A DNA stretch of 64,000 bases, taken from NCBI RefSeq assembly GCF_000814765.1, contig NZ_JWIC01000005.1, positions 248,001 through 312,000 of the forward strand, read 5' to 3'. How positions within the stretch are numbered: the stretch's first letter is position 1; each line of letters opens with the position of its first letter. A program made the position numbers and the translations under genes. Below are positions 9,255 through 17,744 of this stretch, piece by piece. The notes under the pieces are model-generated. The model saw only the letters and a program-made list of their open reading frames with translations. It was not told the origin of the DNA and searched no databases. This DNA comes from Pseudoalteromonas luteoviolacea. Its GTDB lineage: Bacteria > Pseudomonadota > Gammaproteobacteria > Enterobacterales > Alteromonadaceae.

Positions 9255-10541
9255 ATGTTTAAGCAGACATTACTCAGTACAGCCTTCATTCTAAGTACAA
9301 GTAGCGCGTTCGCGAATACACTCATCCTCAAAGCTGACGCCGCCCTTGACGTCAGAACAGGTAAACTTATTAAGCCAGCCACGGTTGTTGTCGAAGATAA
9401 ATCCATCGTATCCGTGTCAGAACACACACCCCAAGACTCGATTAGTTCTGATGCCACAGTCATTACATTAACAGGCCACACCTTAGTCCCTGGGTTATTC
9501 GATATGCACGTTCATCTAACAGGAGATGCAAAAGTACATGGCTATGAGCGGCTTCGTAGAACAGTGCCTCGTTCAGCGATAACCGGCGCGATTAACGCGC
9601 AGCGAACACTCGAAGCTGGTTTTACATCTGTTAGAAATTTAGGTGCGTCAGGGTTTGCTGACCTTGCTATACGCGACGCCATCTATGATGGTGATATACC
9701 TGGCCCAAGAGTCTTCGCGTCAGGCCCCGCAATCGGAATTACTGGTGGGCATTGCGATAATAACGCGTTTACACATGAGCATCGTGTAACTTCTGAAGGC
9801 GTTGCAGATGGCCCTTGGGCAGTTCGCCACAAAGTGCGTGAAAACGTTAAATACGGTGTGGATGTTATCAAATTTTGTGCAACGGGCGGTGTTATGTCCA
9901 AAGGCACAAAAGTTGGTGCTCAGCAATATTCGTTTGAAGAGATGCAAGCATTAGTAAACGAAGTACATATGCGAGGGCTGACTGTCGCCGCTCATGCGCA
10001 TGGAACAAGTGGGATCAAATCATCAATTCGAGCAGGCGTTGATTCTGTAGAGCATGTGAGCTTTTTAGATGACGAAGCGATACAACTGGCGCTTAAACAT
10101 GGCACTTATTTCTCGATGGACATTTACACCACCGAGTACATTTTAGGAGAAGGCGCCAAAGCGGGTATACCCGAGGAAAGTCTGAGAAAAGAGCGCCAAG
10201 TGGGCTCTATTCAACGTGATAGCTTTTCTAAAGCCGTTAAAGCAGGTGTAAAAATGGTATTTGGATCTGATGGGGGTATTTATCCGCATGGCGATAATGC
10301 AAAGCAGTTCAGCCGAATGGTCCAATTTGGTATGACAGAGTTGCAAGCACTGCAAGCCGCTACTATTAATTCGGCGACATTACTTAAGCTAGAAGACCAC
10401 CTTGGATCTTTAGATGCGGGAAAGCTTGCCGATATCATTGCGGTACCAGGTAACCCATTAGATGACATCACGGTGATGGAAGACGTCACACTTGTTATTA
10501 AAGACGGGAAAGTTGAGGTTGATAGACGCGTAACGCAGTAA
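9255..10541 (+). CDS. Secreted metal-dependent amidohydrolase (prolidase/imidazolonepropionase-like)
   Basis: The product carries a signal peptide (residues 1-20, ending SSAFA) and then a complete amidohydrolase TIM barrel. The metal ligands are in place: His85 and His87 in MHVHLTG, candidate carboxylated Lys206 in VIKFCATGG, His247 in AAHAHG, His267 in SVEHVS and Asp339 in FGSDGG. The small beta domain is split between the N- and C-termini. Exported enzymes of this subgroup cleave Xaa-Pro or Xaa-Lys/Arg dipeptides, or other cyclic amides. The exact substrate cannot be predicted, but a periplasmic role in using peptides fits a marine heterotroph. It is monocistronic; a bidirectional terminator lies about 290 bp downstream. 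Confidence 0.9.
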   Translation: MFKQTLLSTAFILSTSSAFANTLILKADAALDVRTGKLIKPATVVVEDKSIVSVSEHTPQDSISSDATVITLTGHTLVPGLFDMHVHLTGDAKVHGYERLRRTVPRSAITGAINAQRTLEAGFTSVRNLGASGFADLAIRDAIYDGDIPGPRVFASGPAIGITGGHCDNNAFTHEHRVTSEGVADGPWAVRHKVRENVKYGVDVIKFCATGGVMSKGTKVGAQQYSFEEMQALVNEVHMRGLTVAAHAHGTSGIKSSIRAGVDSVEHVSFLDDEAIQLALKHGTYFSMDIYTTEYILGEGAKAGIPEESLRKERQVGSIQRDSFSKAVKAGVKMVFGSDGGIYPHGDNAKQFSRMVQFGMTELQALQAATINSATLLKLEDHLGSLDAGKLADIIAVPGNPLDDITVMEDVTLVIKDGKVEVDRRVTQ

Positions 10542-10621
10542 ATCCTGAACATCACTTTTTAGCACCGTAGATAAAAGTCGAGAAGATATTTACAGCTTCA
10601 GTGCGAATTATTTTTTAACTA

Positions 10622-10653
10622 ACGCTTAAACGCCTGATGTGCAGTTTAAGCGT
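10622..10653. repeat. Inverted repeat in the 364-bp gap after the amidohydrolase
   Basis: The gap 10542-10905 holds no convincing ORF. Within it ACGCTTAAAC and GTTTAAGCGT form a perfect 10-bp stem around a 12-base loop. There is no T tract after it on either strand, so it may be an mRNA 3' structure or a weak terminator. The rest of the gap is featureless up to the terminator at 10830. Confidence 0.5.
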
Positions 10654-10829
10654 CTGCTTATTCCTCTTGTTAGAATGACCTGCGGGATAACCACCCACAA
10701 AATGCAGACAACTGGTTTCCAATAAAAGGTAAAGTGGTGCATGTTCTCTGCCTGATCTCAACGAAAAGTCTATTGAAAAAGTAGCTTTGATTTATTAGTA
10801 CACAAGAAAATGTTTAACATTGAACAATA

Positions 10830-10866
10830 AAAAAGGACTGGCGTCACATGCTCGCAAGCCCTTTTT
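10830..10866. terminator. Bidirectional terminator
   Basis: Two 14-base arms (AAAAAGGACTGGCG and CGCAAGCCCTTTTT) pair with two mismatches around a 9-base loop. On the minus strand the stem is followed by a run of T, which suits the end of the secreted-protein gene at 10906; the plus-strand side also ends in T5. Confidence 0.75.
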
Positions 10867-10905
10867 CATTTCTAAAAGTGCCTCTTTAAAACAGTACCGC
10901 TCGTA

Positions 10906-11604
10906 CTAGAAGTCTTCAGAAATAATGATCGATAAGAAGCCCCTTAAGGTAGGATCCTGATAATTAAAAGGTCGTCTAGGTTTGAAATACACTTGTATCT
11001 CATCGCAGGGAAACGTAGTGCGCTCAGTTTTCGATATGATGATATTATCACTAATGTCTATTTCTCTAAACGAGCCACAACGAACACTAAACCATGCCAC
11101 TGCATTGTCGATTTTGCCGAACACATCAAAGTTTAACAGTTGGCCGTTATCACCACTCACCGGGATTCTAGCACTGGCTTCATAAACAGCATCTAGATGA
11201 TACTGCTGTTGCAGATCTTCTAGACGACAATCATCATCCCAAAACTCATGTCTATTGGCACAATGACCATCTAGATCCCAAAAACCGTGCCTCCATGGGG
11301 CCTGAAGGATATCCCTTACTGTGGTGACATTCAAATCTCTTGCTAAATCTAAAGTGTATTTAACCCCGTTAATATAAATGGGATCAACAAGTGAAGGTGA
11401 GTATTGAATCGAATAGCCAGTATCGAAGTCAGAGGCGCGAAGCATATCAATACAGTGATTTTGTTTTTCTTTGCTCTCTAATTGACCGCTACAACTTTCA
11501 TCAAGAAAAGGCAGACTCTCTTGCTGAGAGTGTGATGCTTGGCTCCACATTGATGCCAACAATAAAGTACTGGCAACCGTTAATGTTTTATTACTTATTT
11601 TCAT
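10906..11604 (-). CDS. Secreted protein of unknown function
   Basis: I do not recognise this 232-residue protein. From the ATG at 11604, which follows an AAAGGACTGAA ribosome-binding site, the first ~24 residues form a signal peptide (Lys-rich n-region, hydrophobic core, ending SQASHSQ). An upstream GTG in the same frame lacks such a site. The mature part has six cysteines (Cys-Ser-Gly; HCID; HCANR; DDCRL; RCGSF; PCDEI), an even number compatible with disulfide bonding in the periplasm or outside. Motifs such as FWDLDGHCANRHEFWDDDC, with clustered aromatic and acidic residues, hint at a compact extracellular domain. It is monocistronic, closed by a good terminator. Confidence 0.6.
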   Translation of the reverse strand: MKISNKTLTVASTLLLASMWSQASHSQQESLPFLDESCSGQLESKEKQNHCIDMLRASDFDTGYSIQYSPSLVDPIYINGVKYTLDLARDLNVTTVRDILQAPWRHGFWDLDGHCANRHEFWDDDCRLEDLQQQYHLDAVYEASARIPVSGDNGQLLNFDVFGKIDNAVAWFSVRCGSFREIDISDNIIISKTERTTFPCDEIQVYFKPRRPFNYQDPTLRGFLSIIISEDF

Positions 11605-11847
11605 TTCAGTCCTTTTTAACCTGTGCAAATATAACACTCAAAAAAGGTACAACAAATAACCAACAAAACAAAGTGCTTACATAAAATTTAACAAAAACGT
11701 TTATTAAAACAAAAAATATACACTTTAATATGCGTGATTTTCCACAATATGTAGTTTCACCACCACTGATGGGGTTACGCTACCAATGGATTCTGATAGC
11801 GTAGCAAACATGGAAGATCACCGTGTGGATAAACTTACTTCTTTATT

Positions 11848-12183
11848 TTAAGTTTCTGCATACAAGTAAATGTCAGAGAGCTGCAAACCATAGAAAATAA
11901 CAGGAACAAGCATGATGCTTGCTACAATGAAAGATAGCGTAAGTTGTTTCTTTTGTTTGCTTTTCACGTACTTCAAGCCAAAAGTGACAAGCAGGAGTAA
12001 AGGAAGCAAGTAATGTACTTTTATTAACGGCACTAATACAAACAATCGTGTAACTTCAACAGGATTTGGTAGGTCATAAGCTTGGATCACCAGTGGCGCA
12101 CCCACTAAAGTACCCAGAGCTAACGTAGTGACATAAAGAAGTATTAAGAACCACCAAGGCGTGGTTTCAATAAATTTGATCAT
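11848..12183 (-). CDS. Small integral membrane protein of unknown function
   Basis: The 111-residue frame encodes three strongly hydrophobic helices (about residues 10-33, 45-68 and 80-102), with Lys-rich loops (KYVKSKQKKQ) on the probable cytoplasmic side. No family is recognised. The ribosome-binding site is weak (AAACAGAAAT before ATG). Upstream lies a 387-bp gap, and downstream is a small inverted repeat at 11776-11803 (TACGCTA / TAGCGTA). Coding is supported by the coherent transmembrane pattern only. Confidence 0.5.
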   Translation of the reverse strand: MIKFIETTPWWFLILLYVTTLALGTLVGAPLVIQAYDLPNPVEVTRLFVLVPLIKVHYLLPLLLLVTFGLKYVKSKQKKQLTLSFIVASIMLVPVIFYGLQLSDIYLYAET

Positions 12184-12500
12184 ATTTCTGTTTGTTTAAC
12201 CGTAAATTAACGCAATATCACAGGTATCTCACAACATACGTGATGAGAGCCTCACTCAGGGTGCTAATTCTATTTCATAAATTGAGTAAGTAAATAGCTA
12301 AATCAACAGAAGTTACACACTCTCATAAATTCATAGAAAAACAAATAAATGCATAGGTATTGTGGCCACCATAAAAAGGAGCATATAGCCAATAAAATTA
12401 GTCACTTAAAAAGGTATAGAGAATAAAAATTACTAATAAAGAGGAAATGAGCCGAGTATTTTTTCTGCACAACCGAGAGAATGTATCGAGCAAGTTTGAA

Positions 12501-12541
12501 CACTGCCTGCTTATATCGTTACTTATCCATAACAGGCAGTG
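12501..12541. repeat. Inverted repeat in the 387-bp gap upstream of the small membrane protein
   Basis: CACTGCCTG(C)TTAT and ATAACAGGCAGTG pair perfectly apart from one bulged base. The location, 30 bp past the FG-GAP gene stop, suggests a transcript-end structure, although no T tract follows on that strand. The rest of 12184-12570 is AT-rich with no supportable gene. Confidence 0.5.
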
Positions 12542-12570
12542 ACTCTTTATTGCCAGTAAGTGTATTTGCT

Positions 12571-13971
12571 TTATTTACTGATTTGAATGGCCTCCAATCT
12601 AAAGCCTTCTTTTTTGTCCTTCACCTTTAAAACAATTTCCTCTTTCCCGTCCTGGTTAAGGTCATGGCTATAAATATCGCTTGAAGATTTTGGTAACGAA
12701 CGCTTAATTCGTTTCGCCCTTCGTGATAGCCCTCTTTTTTCATCACCAAAATACACTTTGAGTTCATTGGTGTCAGCTCTAATCAGCAAATCCGTTAAAC
12801 CATCACCATTAAAATCTTTAAAAATAATCCCTTTTCCAGCTCCACTACTGGACTCATTCATATTCATCGCTATCTCGAAACTTTTCTTTGACGCCGCCTT
12901 CTTCGAAAACTGTTTATCTTTTTTACCTTTAAAAATGCTAATCGCACTATCAAGCGTCACCTCTTTATTTTCCATTGCAGCACTGGCGATTGAAATAATA
13001 TCCATAAAGCCAATATCAAAAGAGATCACAGCTAGATCATTGACTCCGTCTCCATCAAAGTCGCCAATGTGAGCAATAGAACTCGTTTCTTCCAAAGTCA
13101 GTTGGAGATCAGGGTTGTCTTTAAAAACCAGCCCATTATTCGTTTGCTGAGAAAAGAAAATGCGATGAATACTTTCACTGTCTAAATCTTTGTCTTTATC
13201 GGTATCATCAGTGAGGCTCTCTATGATGTGGATATCTGGAAGACCATCATTGTTAAAGTCTCTTAACTTTTCAATTCGCTGTTTACTTTCACTGTCAATC
13301 TCAATAAGTGTTTGCAATTGCTTGCTCGGCCCTTGACTGGTTGCCAAAAAGTATCGCACTGCTTTTTGCTCGTAAAACATCAAATCATCGATACCATCTC
13401 CATTGATGTCGGCGAGTGTAGGAAATTGAGGCAATGTATGACTGACAGTAAAGTGTTGCTCAGTGACATGAGCCTCTGTTTTTGCGCGTAATGGAAGTAC
13501 AATAGAGGCAAACTTTCCGTTCTGTTGTTGCACATACACGGTCTGCTCTTCGATACCTGGTAAATAAAAGTCGGTCAGGCCATCCCCATTCACATCTAAC
13601 GTAAATGTCTGATATTTAAAATAAGAAAAAGCATCAGCCGTAAATAAAGAACTGGTATTTACCAGCTGCTGTGTTTTTGTTAACCCTGCGTGAAAAACAC
13701 CTTGCTCAGTCAACACAAATGCTTGGGCACCTTGGTGATTTGCAAGTTTACCAAGGCTATACATAATTGGCTTGTCAGGCAGAGACAATAGACTTGTTTG
13801 CTTGCTTTTTAGATCGATTTTTTGCAAATAGGCCGCTTCATCATTACCAGCCACAAAGGCTGAGTCTTTGTCTAACATGATGAGCTTGCCATCGGCATTA
13901 TATTGTAAGTTGATTGGGTCATATGCGTAAATCAAGCTGCTAAATAAAGCCAAAGGGAGTAGTCTTTTCAT
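12571..13971 (-). CDS. Exported FG-GAP/VCBS repeat protein
   Basis: The 466-residue product starts with a short signal peptide (MKRLLPLALFSSLIYA) and carries six FG-GAP calcium-binding loops: DVNGDGLTD, DINGDGIDD, DFNNDGLPD, DFDGDGVND, DFNGDGLTD and DLNQDGKEE. Their spacing suits blades of a beta-propeller like the integrin alpha head. There is no transmembrane anchor, sorting signal or catalytic domain, so it is probably a soluble periplasmic or secreted binding protein. Such proteins are abundant in marine bacteria and the ligand is unknown. It is followed on the minus strand by an inverted repeat and preceded by a small membrane-protein gene about 90 bp upstream in the same direction. Confidence 0.88.
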   Translation of the reverse strand: MKRLLPLALFSSLIYAYDPINLQYNADGKLIMLDKDSAFVAGNDEAAYLQKIDLKSKQTSLLSLPDKPIMYSLGKLANHQGAQAFVLTEQGVFHAGLTKTQQLVNTSSLFTADAFSYFKYQTFTLDVNGDGLTDFYLPGIEEQTVYVQQQNGKFASIVLPLRAKTEAHVTEQHFTVSHTLPQFPTLADINGDGIDDLMFYEQKAVRYFLATSQGPSKQLQTLIEIDSESKQRIEKLRDFNNDGLPDIHIIESLTDDTDKDKDLDSESIHRIFFSQQTNNGLVFKDNPDLQLTLEETSSIAHIGDFDGDGVNDLAVISFDIGFMDIISIASAAMENKEVTLDSAISIFKGKKDKQFSKKAASKKSFEIAMNMNESSSGAGKGIIFKDFNGDGLTDLLIRADTNELKVYFGDEKRGLSRRAKRIKRSLPKSSSDIYSHDLNQDGKEEIVLKVKDKKEGFRLEAIQISK

Positions 13972-14063
13972 ATCTTAATTCCATTGAAATATGTCGTATT
14001 TTTTTGTAATGATTAGATAAAATTTAATATCGCTGGTTATTTTCGTCTGTTTCTTTACTATTT

Positions 14064-14498
14064 CTACTGGGTCATTTCACTCTTTGGCCACTGCCAGGCA
14101 TACCACATAGTCATCAGAGACAACAGCACTTCTAGACCTGTAAGATAAAGGTAAAACCCCCAAACAGTTTCTAGGTTAAGGGCTATCAGTAGCACAACAA
14201 ATAAACCAGGGATGATAATATTTAATCTTCGGTTAATAGTGGGTTTTAGTGCCAAAGTGAGAAAAATCATGACACTTGGTATGGACATTAACAGCGCAAC
14301 AGCGAAAAACTCATATTGAATTCCCTTTCTATCTGCACTGACTAAAAGCGCCTCAGACATAACACCAGGTACATACACTTCAATGTAATCACCGTAGACA
14401 TAGCAAAACATCACTGCTATCCAAAGCGCTGAAATCTTAAGCTTTACATTTATTTTATAATCTTCAAATGGGGTAGAAATATCCTTCGTCGTATTCAT
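14064..14498 (-). CDS. Four-helix membrane protein, possibly DUF6326-like
   Basis: The 144-residue product has four predicted transmembrane helices (about 22-42, 67-87, 93-112, 117-137). The opening, VKLKISALWIAVMFCYVYGDYIEVYVPG, with a conserved Tyr/Asp in the first loop, resembles small membrane proteins I associate with DUF6326, but I cannot confirm the family. The ATG has GGAGCGAAT upstream. It is divergently transcribed from the AraC-type regulator across ~150 bp, the usual arrangement for a regulator and its target, so regulation by the neighbour is a reasonable inference. Confidence 0.65.
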   Translation of the reverse strand: MNTTKDISTPFEDYKINVKLKISALWIAVMFCYVYGDYIEVYVPGVMSEALLVSADRKGIQYEFFAVALLMSIPSVMIFLTLALKPTINRRLNIIIPGLFVVLLIALNLETVWGFYLYLTGLEVLLSLMTMWYAWQWPKSEMTQ

Positions 14499-14652
14499 AT
14501 TCGCTCCGCTGTTTAATTTGAGCCTTGAGTTAGGCAGTAGTTGACGGAGCTAAACGATATAACTTATAAATAGTTAGGTCGTCCGAGACTATAAGCGCGG
14601 ACACTTTATTTTGATTGAGCCGCTCAACGGAAAGTGATAAAAGGAACAAAGT

Positions 14653-15849
14653 TTGGCCAACCCTATCGAAATTATCCTGACGATGATGATTGTTGGGCAA
14701 GTATGTATCAGTGTGCCTATTCTTTTTTCGCGTGTAGCAACGCATGCGATAAACTTACCCTTGGCGTTATTTTTACTCGCCAGTGGCATTTTGGCCTTAA
14801 ATTCGGCTATTTCTGCGGTATTGCCTGCTTACTACCCTATTTACACAGCCGTCGCATTCCCAACTTTATTTATGCTTTGCCCTTCTTTATGGCTTTATGT
14901 TCAAGGGCTCACTGCCGATGCACCTTGGCAATTGAAAAAAAGATGGCTTAAACAGTATGCTTTAACAGCACCAGCCATACTCCTCTCGATGATGATATTA
15001 ACCTTACCCAAAGAAATTCATACCGCCATTTTCGTACATGATAAAGAGATCAACGACCCTTTTATCAGCACACTTCTTATCGGTATTTTAATTATGATGC
15101 TACTTTGGCTGTTGCAATGCGCATATACACTGTTAAAAATTGTCCGCAGATTGAACCAATACCGTAAAAAGCTCAAAGATGTTTTTTCTAATCACGATAA
15201 TAAAAATCTTAACTGGATGAATTGGCTGCTTTTAATTTCCGTAAGTGTATGGTTATGCTCTGTAGTTACTGTATTTTCCTCAAGTTTGTTTAATCATGCC
15301 CTATTCAATAGCAACACGGAAATGATCCTCTCTTTGATTTTGATATGGTGTATGACCCACTTTGGTTTGCAACAAAAGCCCGCCTTAGCACGTTTAGAGA
15401 GTGATGACATAAATCAGGATAAAAGTGAAATTATCATTACTGACGATAACACAACACATGATCAGCGCTGCGCGACAAAAAAATACCAACGCTCCGCTTT
15501 AGATCAAACACAATCAACACGAATTGCGACCAAAATAAACTCAGCAATGGAGCAAGACAAACTCTATTTAGACTCAAACTTGTCACTACACAAACTCTCA
15601 AAACACTTGAATGTTTCACCAAACTACCTATCCCAGACGTTGAATGAAACGTTATCCGTTAGCTTTTTTGATTTTGTTAATCAATGGCGGATTGAGGCTG
15701 CCAAACCTAAAATTTTAGCCAATCGCAGTACTGTGCTAGATATTGCATTGGAGGTAGGGTTCAATGCGCGTTCTTCTTTTTATAAAGCATTTAAACAAGT
15801 AACAGGACAAACTCCCAGCGAATATCGCAAAGCGCATGTGAAAAGTTAA
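14653..15849 (+). CDS. Membrane-embedded AraC-family transcriptional regulator
   Basis: The first ~240 residues form about seven hydrophobic helices, and the C-terminal ~100 residues are an AraC/XylS DNA-binding domain with two helix-turn-helix units (LHKLSKHLNVSPNYLSQTLN, then VLDIALEVGFNARSSFYKAF). The last motif, VTGQTPSEYRK, is a family hallmark. The design suggests a one-component regulator that senses a membrane or envelope signal. Translation starts at TTG (14653) with AAAAGG eight bases upstream; a stop codon lies just before it in frame. The divergent four-helix membrane protein is its likeliest target. The linker at residues ~250-290 is polar and probably disordered. Confidence 0.88.
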   Translation: MANPIEIILTMMIVGQVCISVPILFSRVATHAINLPLALFLLASGILALNSAISAVLPAYYPIYTAVAFPTLFMLCPSLWLYVQGLTADAPWQLKKRWLKQYALTAPAILLSMMILTLPKEIHTAIFVHDKEINDPFISTLLIGILIMMLLWLLQCAYTLLKIVRRLNQYRKKLKDVFSNHDNKNLNWMNWLLLISVSVWLCSVVTVFSSSLFNHALFNSNTEMILSLILIWCMTHFGLQQKPALARLESDDINQDKSEIIITDDNTTHDQRCATKKYQRSALDQTQSTRIATKINSAMEQDKLYLDSNLSLHKLSKHLNVSPNYLSQTLNETLSVSFFDFVNQWRIEAAKPKILANRSTVLDIALEVGFNARSSFYKAFKQVTGQTPSEYRKAHVKS

Positions 15850-15900
15850 CAGCCTTACTTCGGATAGAGCGCATGATAGGGTGGCGCCTTATGGGCGTGT

Positions 15901-15941
15901 AAAAGTGAATAAGCTTGATAGTAATATCACCGCTTATCCAC
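15901..15941 (-). terminator. Rho-independent terminator of the isochorismatase-like gene
   Basis: Read on the minus strand, GTGGATAAGC pairs with GCTTATTCAC (one G-T wobble), with an inner TGATA/TATCA stem, and is followed by TTTT. It lies about 24 bp past the stop of the lipoprotein gene. Confidence 0.75.
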
Positions 15942-15964
15942 TTCAATCGTTTTGGGTTAGGGAC

Positions 15965-17275
15965 CTAACGTAAACGCGGGTAGATTTCTGGGATCACAGC
16001 TTCATTAAGCTCTATCATTTGATAGTATGCGGCAATTTCCTCTTCTGTAAAATCGCCTAATTGTATTTCGACATACATCTCATAGCCATGCGACTTTTGT
16101 GTGCTTGGCACCGCGCCTAATTGATAGATGTAGTCTAAATAGTGAATTGGGTCTACATCTGACCCTAATAGCGCATCCTCTAAAATAATTGGGGTTATCC
16201 CTGCTTCAATTAATTGATAAACTGCATCATACAAACCTAACTGAGATACCACGCCAGAAATCACCGCTTGTGTCTTGCCTGCCGCTTTAATGTCAGCAAT
16301 CACAGGGGCAATATTTTTATAATTCACAACATTGGCATTTTTACGATATTTTGATGTATAAGGCTTACCTTTTTTATTCACATGAAAACTCGGCATGTAG
16401 CTAAATAAAAACTCCTGCTCTAAACCTAAAAATGTAAACCTAGGCTCCGTGGCTGGTTTATTATCATGCTCCGCCTTATTTAAGCTCATATCATCCATAT
16501 TAAAATTGATCATCGCCATTTTATGTCGTTCACCTTGATACAGCTCATTTCTTTTTCCAACTGCATAGCGTGGGCTGTAGATCAATTTGTCCTTAGATTG
16601 CATCGACTCCATAATTTCACTGGCCTTTGCTAACTTAACCCCAGCTTGCTGTAACCGCTTGAAAGTGGGACGTTCATAAATTTCTGTCGAAAACGTCGCG
16701 TCACTCGCTAAATAGACATCAAAGCCCATTTTTTTAAGCCCTAACACGGTTTGCATCACACAAACATCCGTTTCTGCACCCGCAACAACTACCCGAGAAA
16801 TACCAGCATCTGACCAGGCTTCCATGGCCGCATGTATGTCAGCTTCGCGTGTTGAGTTAAACGTCTGTTTAAAATAGCTTTGCGTATTTTCATCAAGTGC
16901 TTGCTCGATACGCGTTATATAGGGCGTATAATCTAAACCCATATCGGTTTCGAAGGCTTCATATGTAATGGCAGTTGGCATATTCAAATCATTGGCTTTT
17001 TGTGCCAACTGTGCGATTCGGTCAATGCTAGAATGCAACTGAGGATCGACATTTTGCGCTGGTATTTCCAGCTCTGGATAGAAGACCTTGACCCAAAAGT
17101 CGTCACTGTCCATCACATATCCTTTTTGAGCATCGATGATGAGCAAGCCCGTATTTTGAGCGCTCAAATGAACGTGTTCGCTTTTTTTGGTTTCATGAGC
17201 GAATTGCAGCCTCTCATCAATGTTACAAGCCGACAGTCCAAACGCCAATGACAGTACTAATAAAGACTTTTTCAT
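15965..17275 (-). CDS. Lipoprotein with tandem isochorismatase-like (cysteine hydrolase) halves
   Basis: The N-terminus is a lipoprotein signal with a lipobox ending at Cys17 (GLSAC), so the protein should be anchored in the envelope. Residues ~40-240 are an isochorismatase-family hydrolase with the full triad: Asp48 (IIDAQKGY), Lys136 (YFKQTFNSTR) and Cys172 (ETDVCVMQT). The second half (~250-430) has the same fold pattern, but the position of the nucleophile, in VISGVVSQLGLYDAVYQL, reads Gly rather than Cys, and its first Asp region is MINFNMDD. It therefore looks like a gene-internal duplication with one dead half. At 436 residues it is twice the usual family length. Substrate unknown; amidase or nicotinamidase-like chemistry is possible. 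Confidence 0.85.
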   Translation of the reverse strand: MKKSLLVLSLAFGLSACNIDERLQFAHETKKSEHVHLSAQNTGLLIIDAQKGYVMDSDDFWVKVFYPELEIPAQNVDPQLHSSIDRIAQLAQKANDLNMPTAITYEAFETDMGLDYTPYITRIEQALDENTQSYFKQTFNSTREADIHAAMEAWSDAGISRVVVAGAETDVCVMQTVLGLKKMGFDVYLASDATFSTEIYERPTFKRLQQAGVKLAKASEIMESMQSKDKLIYSPRYAVGKRNELYQGERHKMAMINFNMDDMSLNKAEHDNKPATEPRFTFLGLEQEFLFSYMPSFHVNKKGKPYTSKYRKNANVVNYKNIAPVIADIKAAGKTQAVISGVVSQLGLYDAVYQLIEAGITPIILEDALLGSDVDPIHYLDYIYQLGAVPSTQKSHGYEMYVEIQLGDFTEEEIAAYYQMIELNEAVIPEIYPRLR

Positions 17276-17362
17276 AAATCACCTATTTAATTATCCTTTT
17301 CAAAGTAAGTTAACGGTTGATTTTTAAACAACCATCGATACTTCAACGTTTTGTTAACAAAG

Positions 17363-17385
17363 TCAAGCGAGGATAAATCAAGCGA
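17363..17385. repeat. Direct repeat pair (TCAAGCGA) upstream of the lipoprotein gene
   Basis: TCAAGCGA occurs at 17363-17370 and 17378-17385, a 15-bp period, with a related TTAAGCGATC at about 17409. They lie ~90 bp upstream of the lipoprotein start in a 469-bp divergent gap and could be regulator half-sites. Confidence 0.35.
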
Positions 17386-17396
17386 TTTTTGTCTTG

Positions 17397-17435
17397 ATTG
17401 CTTGCTTTTAAGCGATCAGATTAAAAGCAAGCAAT
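17397..17435. repeat. 15-bp perfect inverted repeat in the 469-bp divergent gap
   Basis: ATTGCTTGCTTTTAA and TTAAAAGCAAGCAAT flank a 9-base spacer. It lies between two divergent genes, far from any gene end, and has no T tract, so an operator or cruciform fits better than a terminator. The remainder of 17276-17744 shows no gene. Confidence 0.55.
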
Positions 17436-17744
17436 AAAAGCACTCAAAAATTAGTGAACTGAGACTCAATACGTGACATGAGGAAATAAAAAGACAACCA
17501 TACTTTGAGCAATTCCATACAGGCCAACCTCGCATCGTCCGATATGTATGCGATCATACTCAATATACGACCAGTGCCAACACCAAATTACCCCTCTAAA
17601 ATAATATAAACCACTGAAATACTTGCTTACTTTATAAAAATTCAAACATCAAGCAAAAGTCACTTCAACTTCAAGCCATTAAAGTCAGCTCAGGTAGATT
17701 CTCCTTATTGAAAGCGAAACCAACACTACAAAACCGGAGAACCC

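Noticed and set aside
10615..10672. Integron attC-like pattern (CTAAC...GCTTAAAC...GTTTAAGC...GTTAG)
   Set aside because: The outer pairs are unequally spaced, no second copy occurs in the window, and there is no cassette array or integrase.
12448..12543. 31-codon frame beginning ATGAGCCGAGTA on the plus strand
   Set aside because: The purine-rich sequence touches the start codon directly with no spacing, the product shows no features, and the frame runs into a hairpin.
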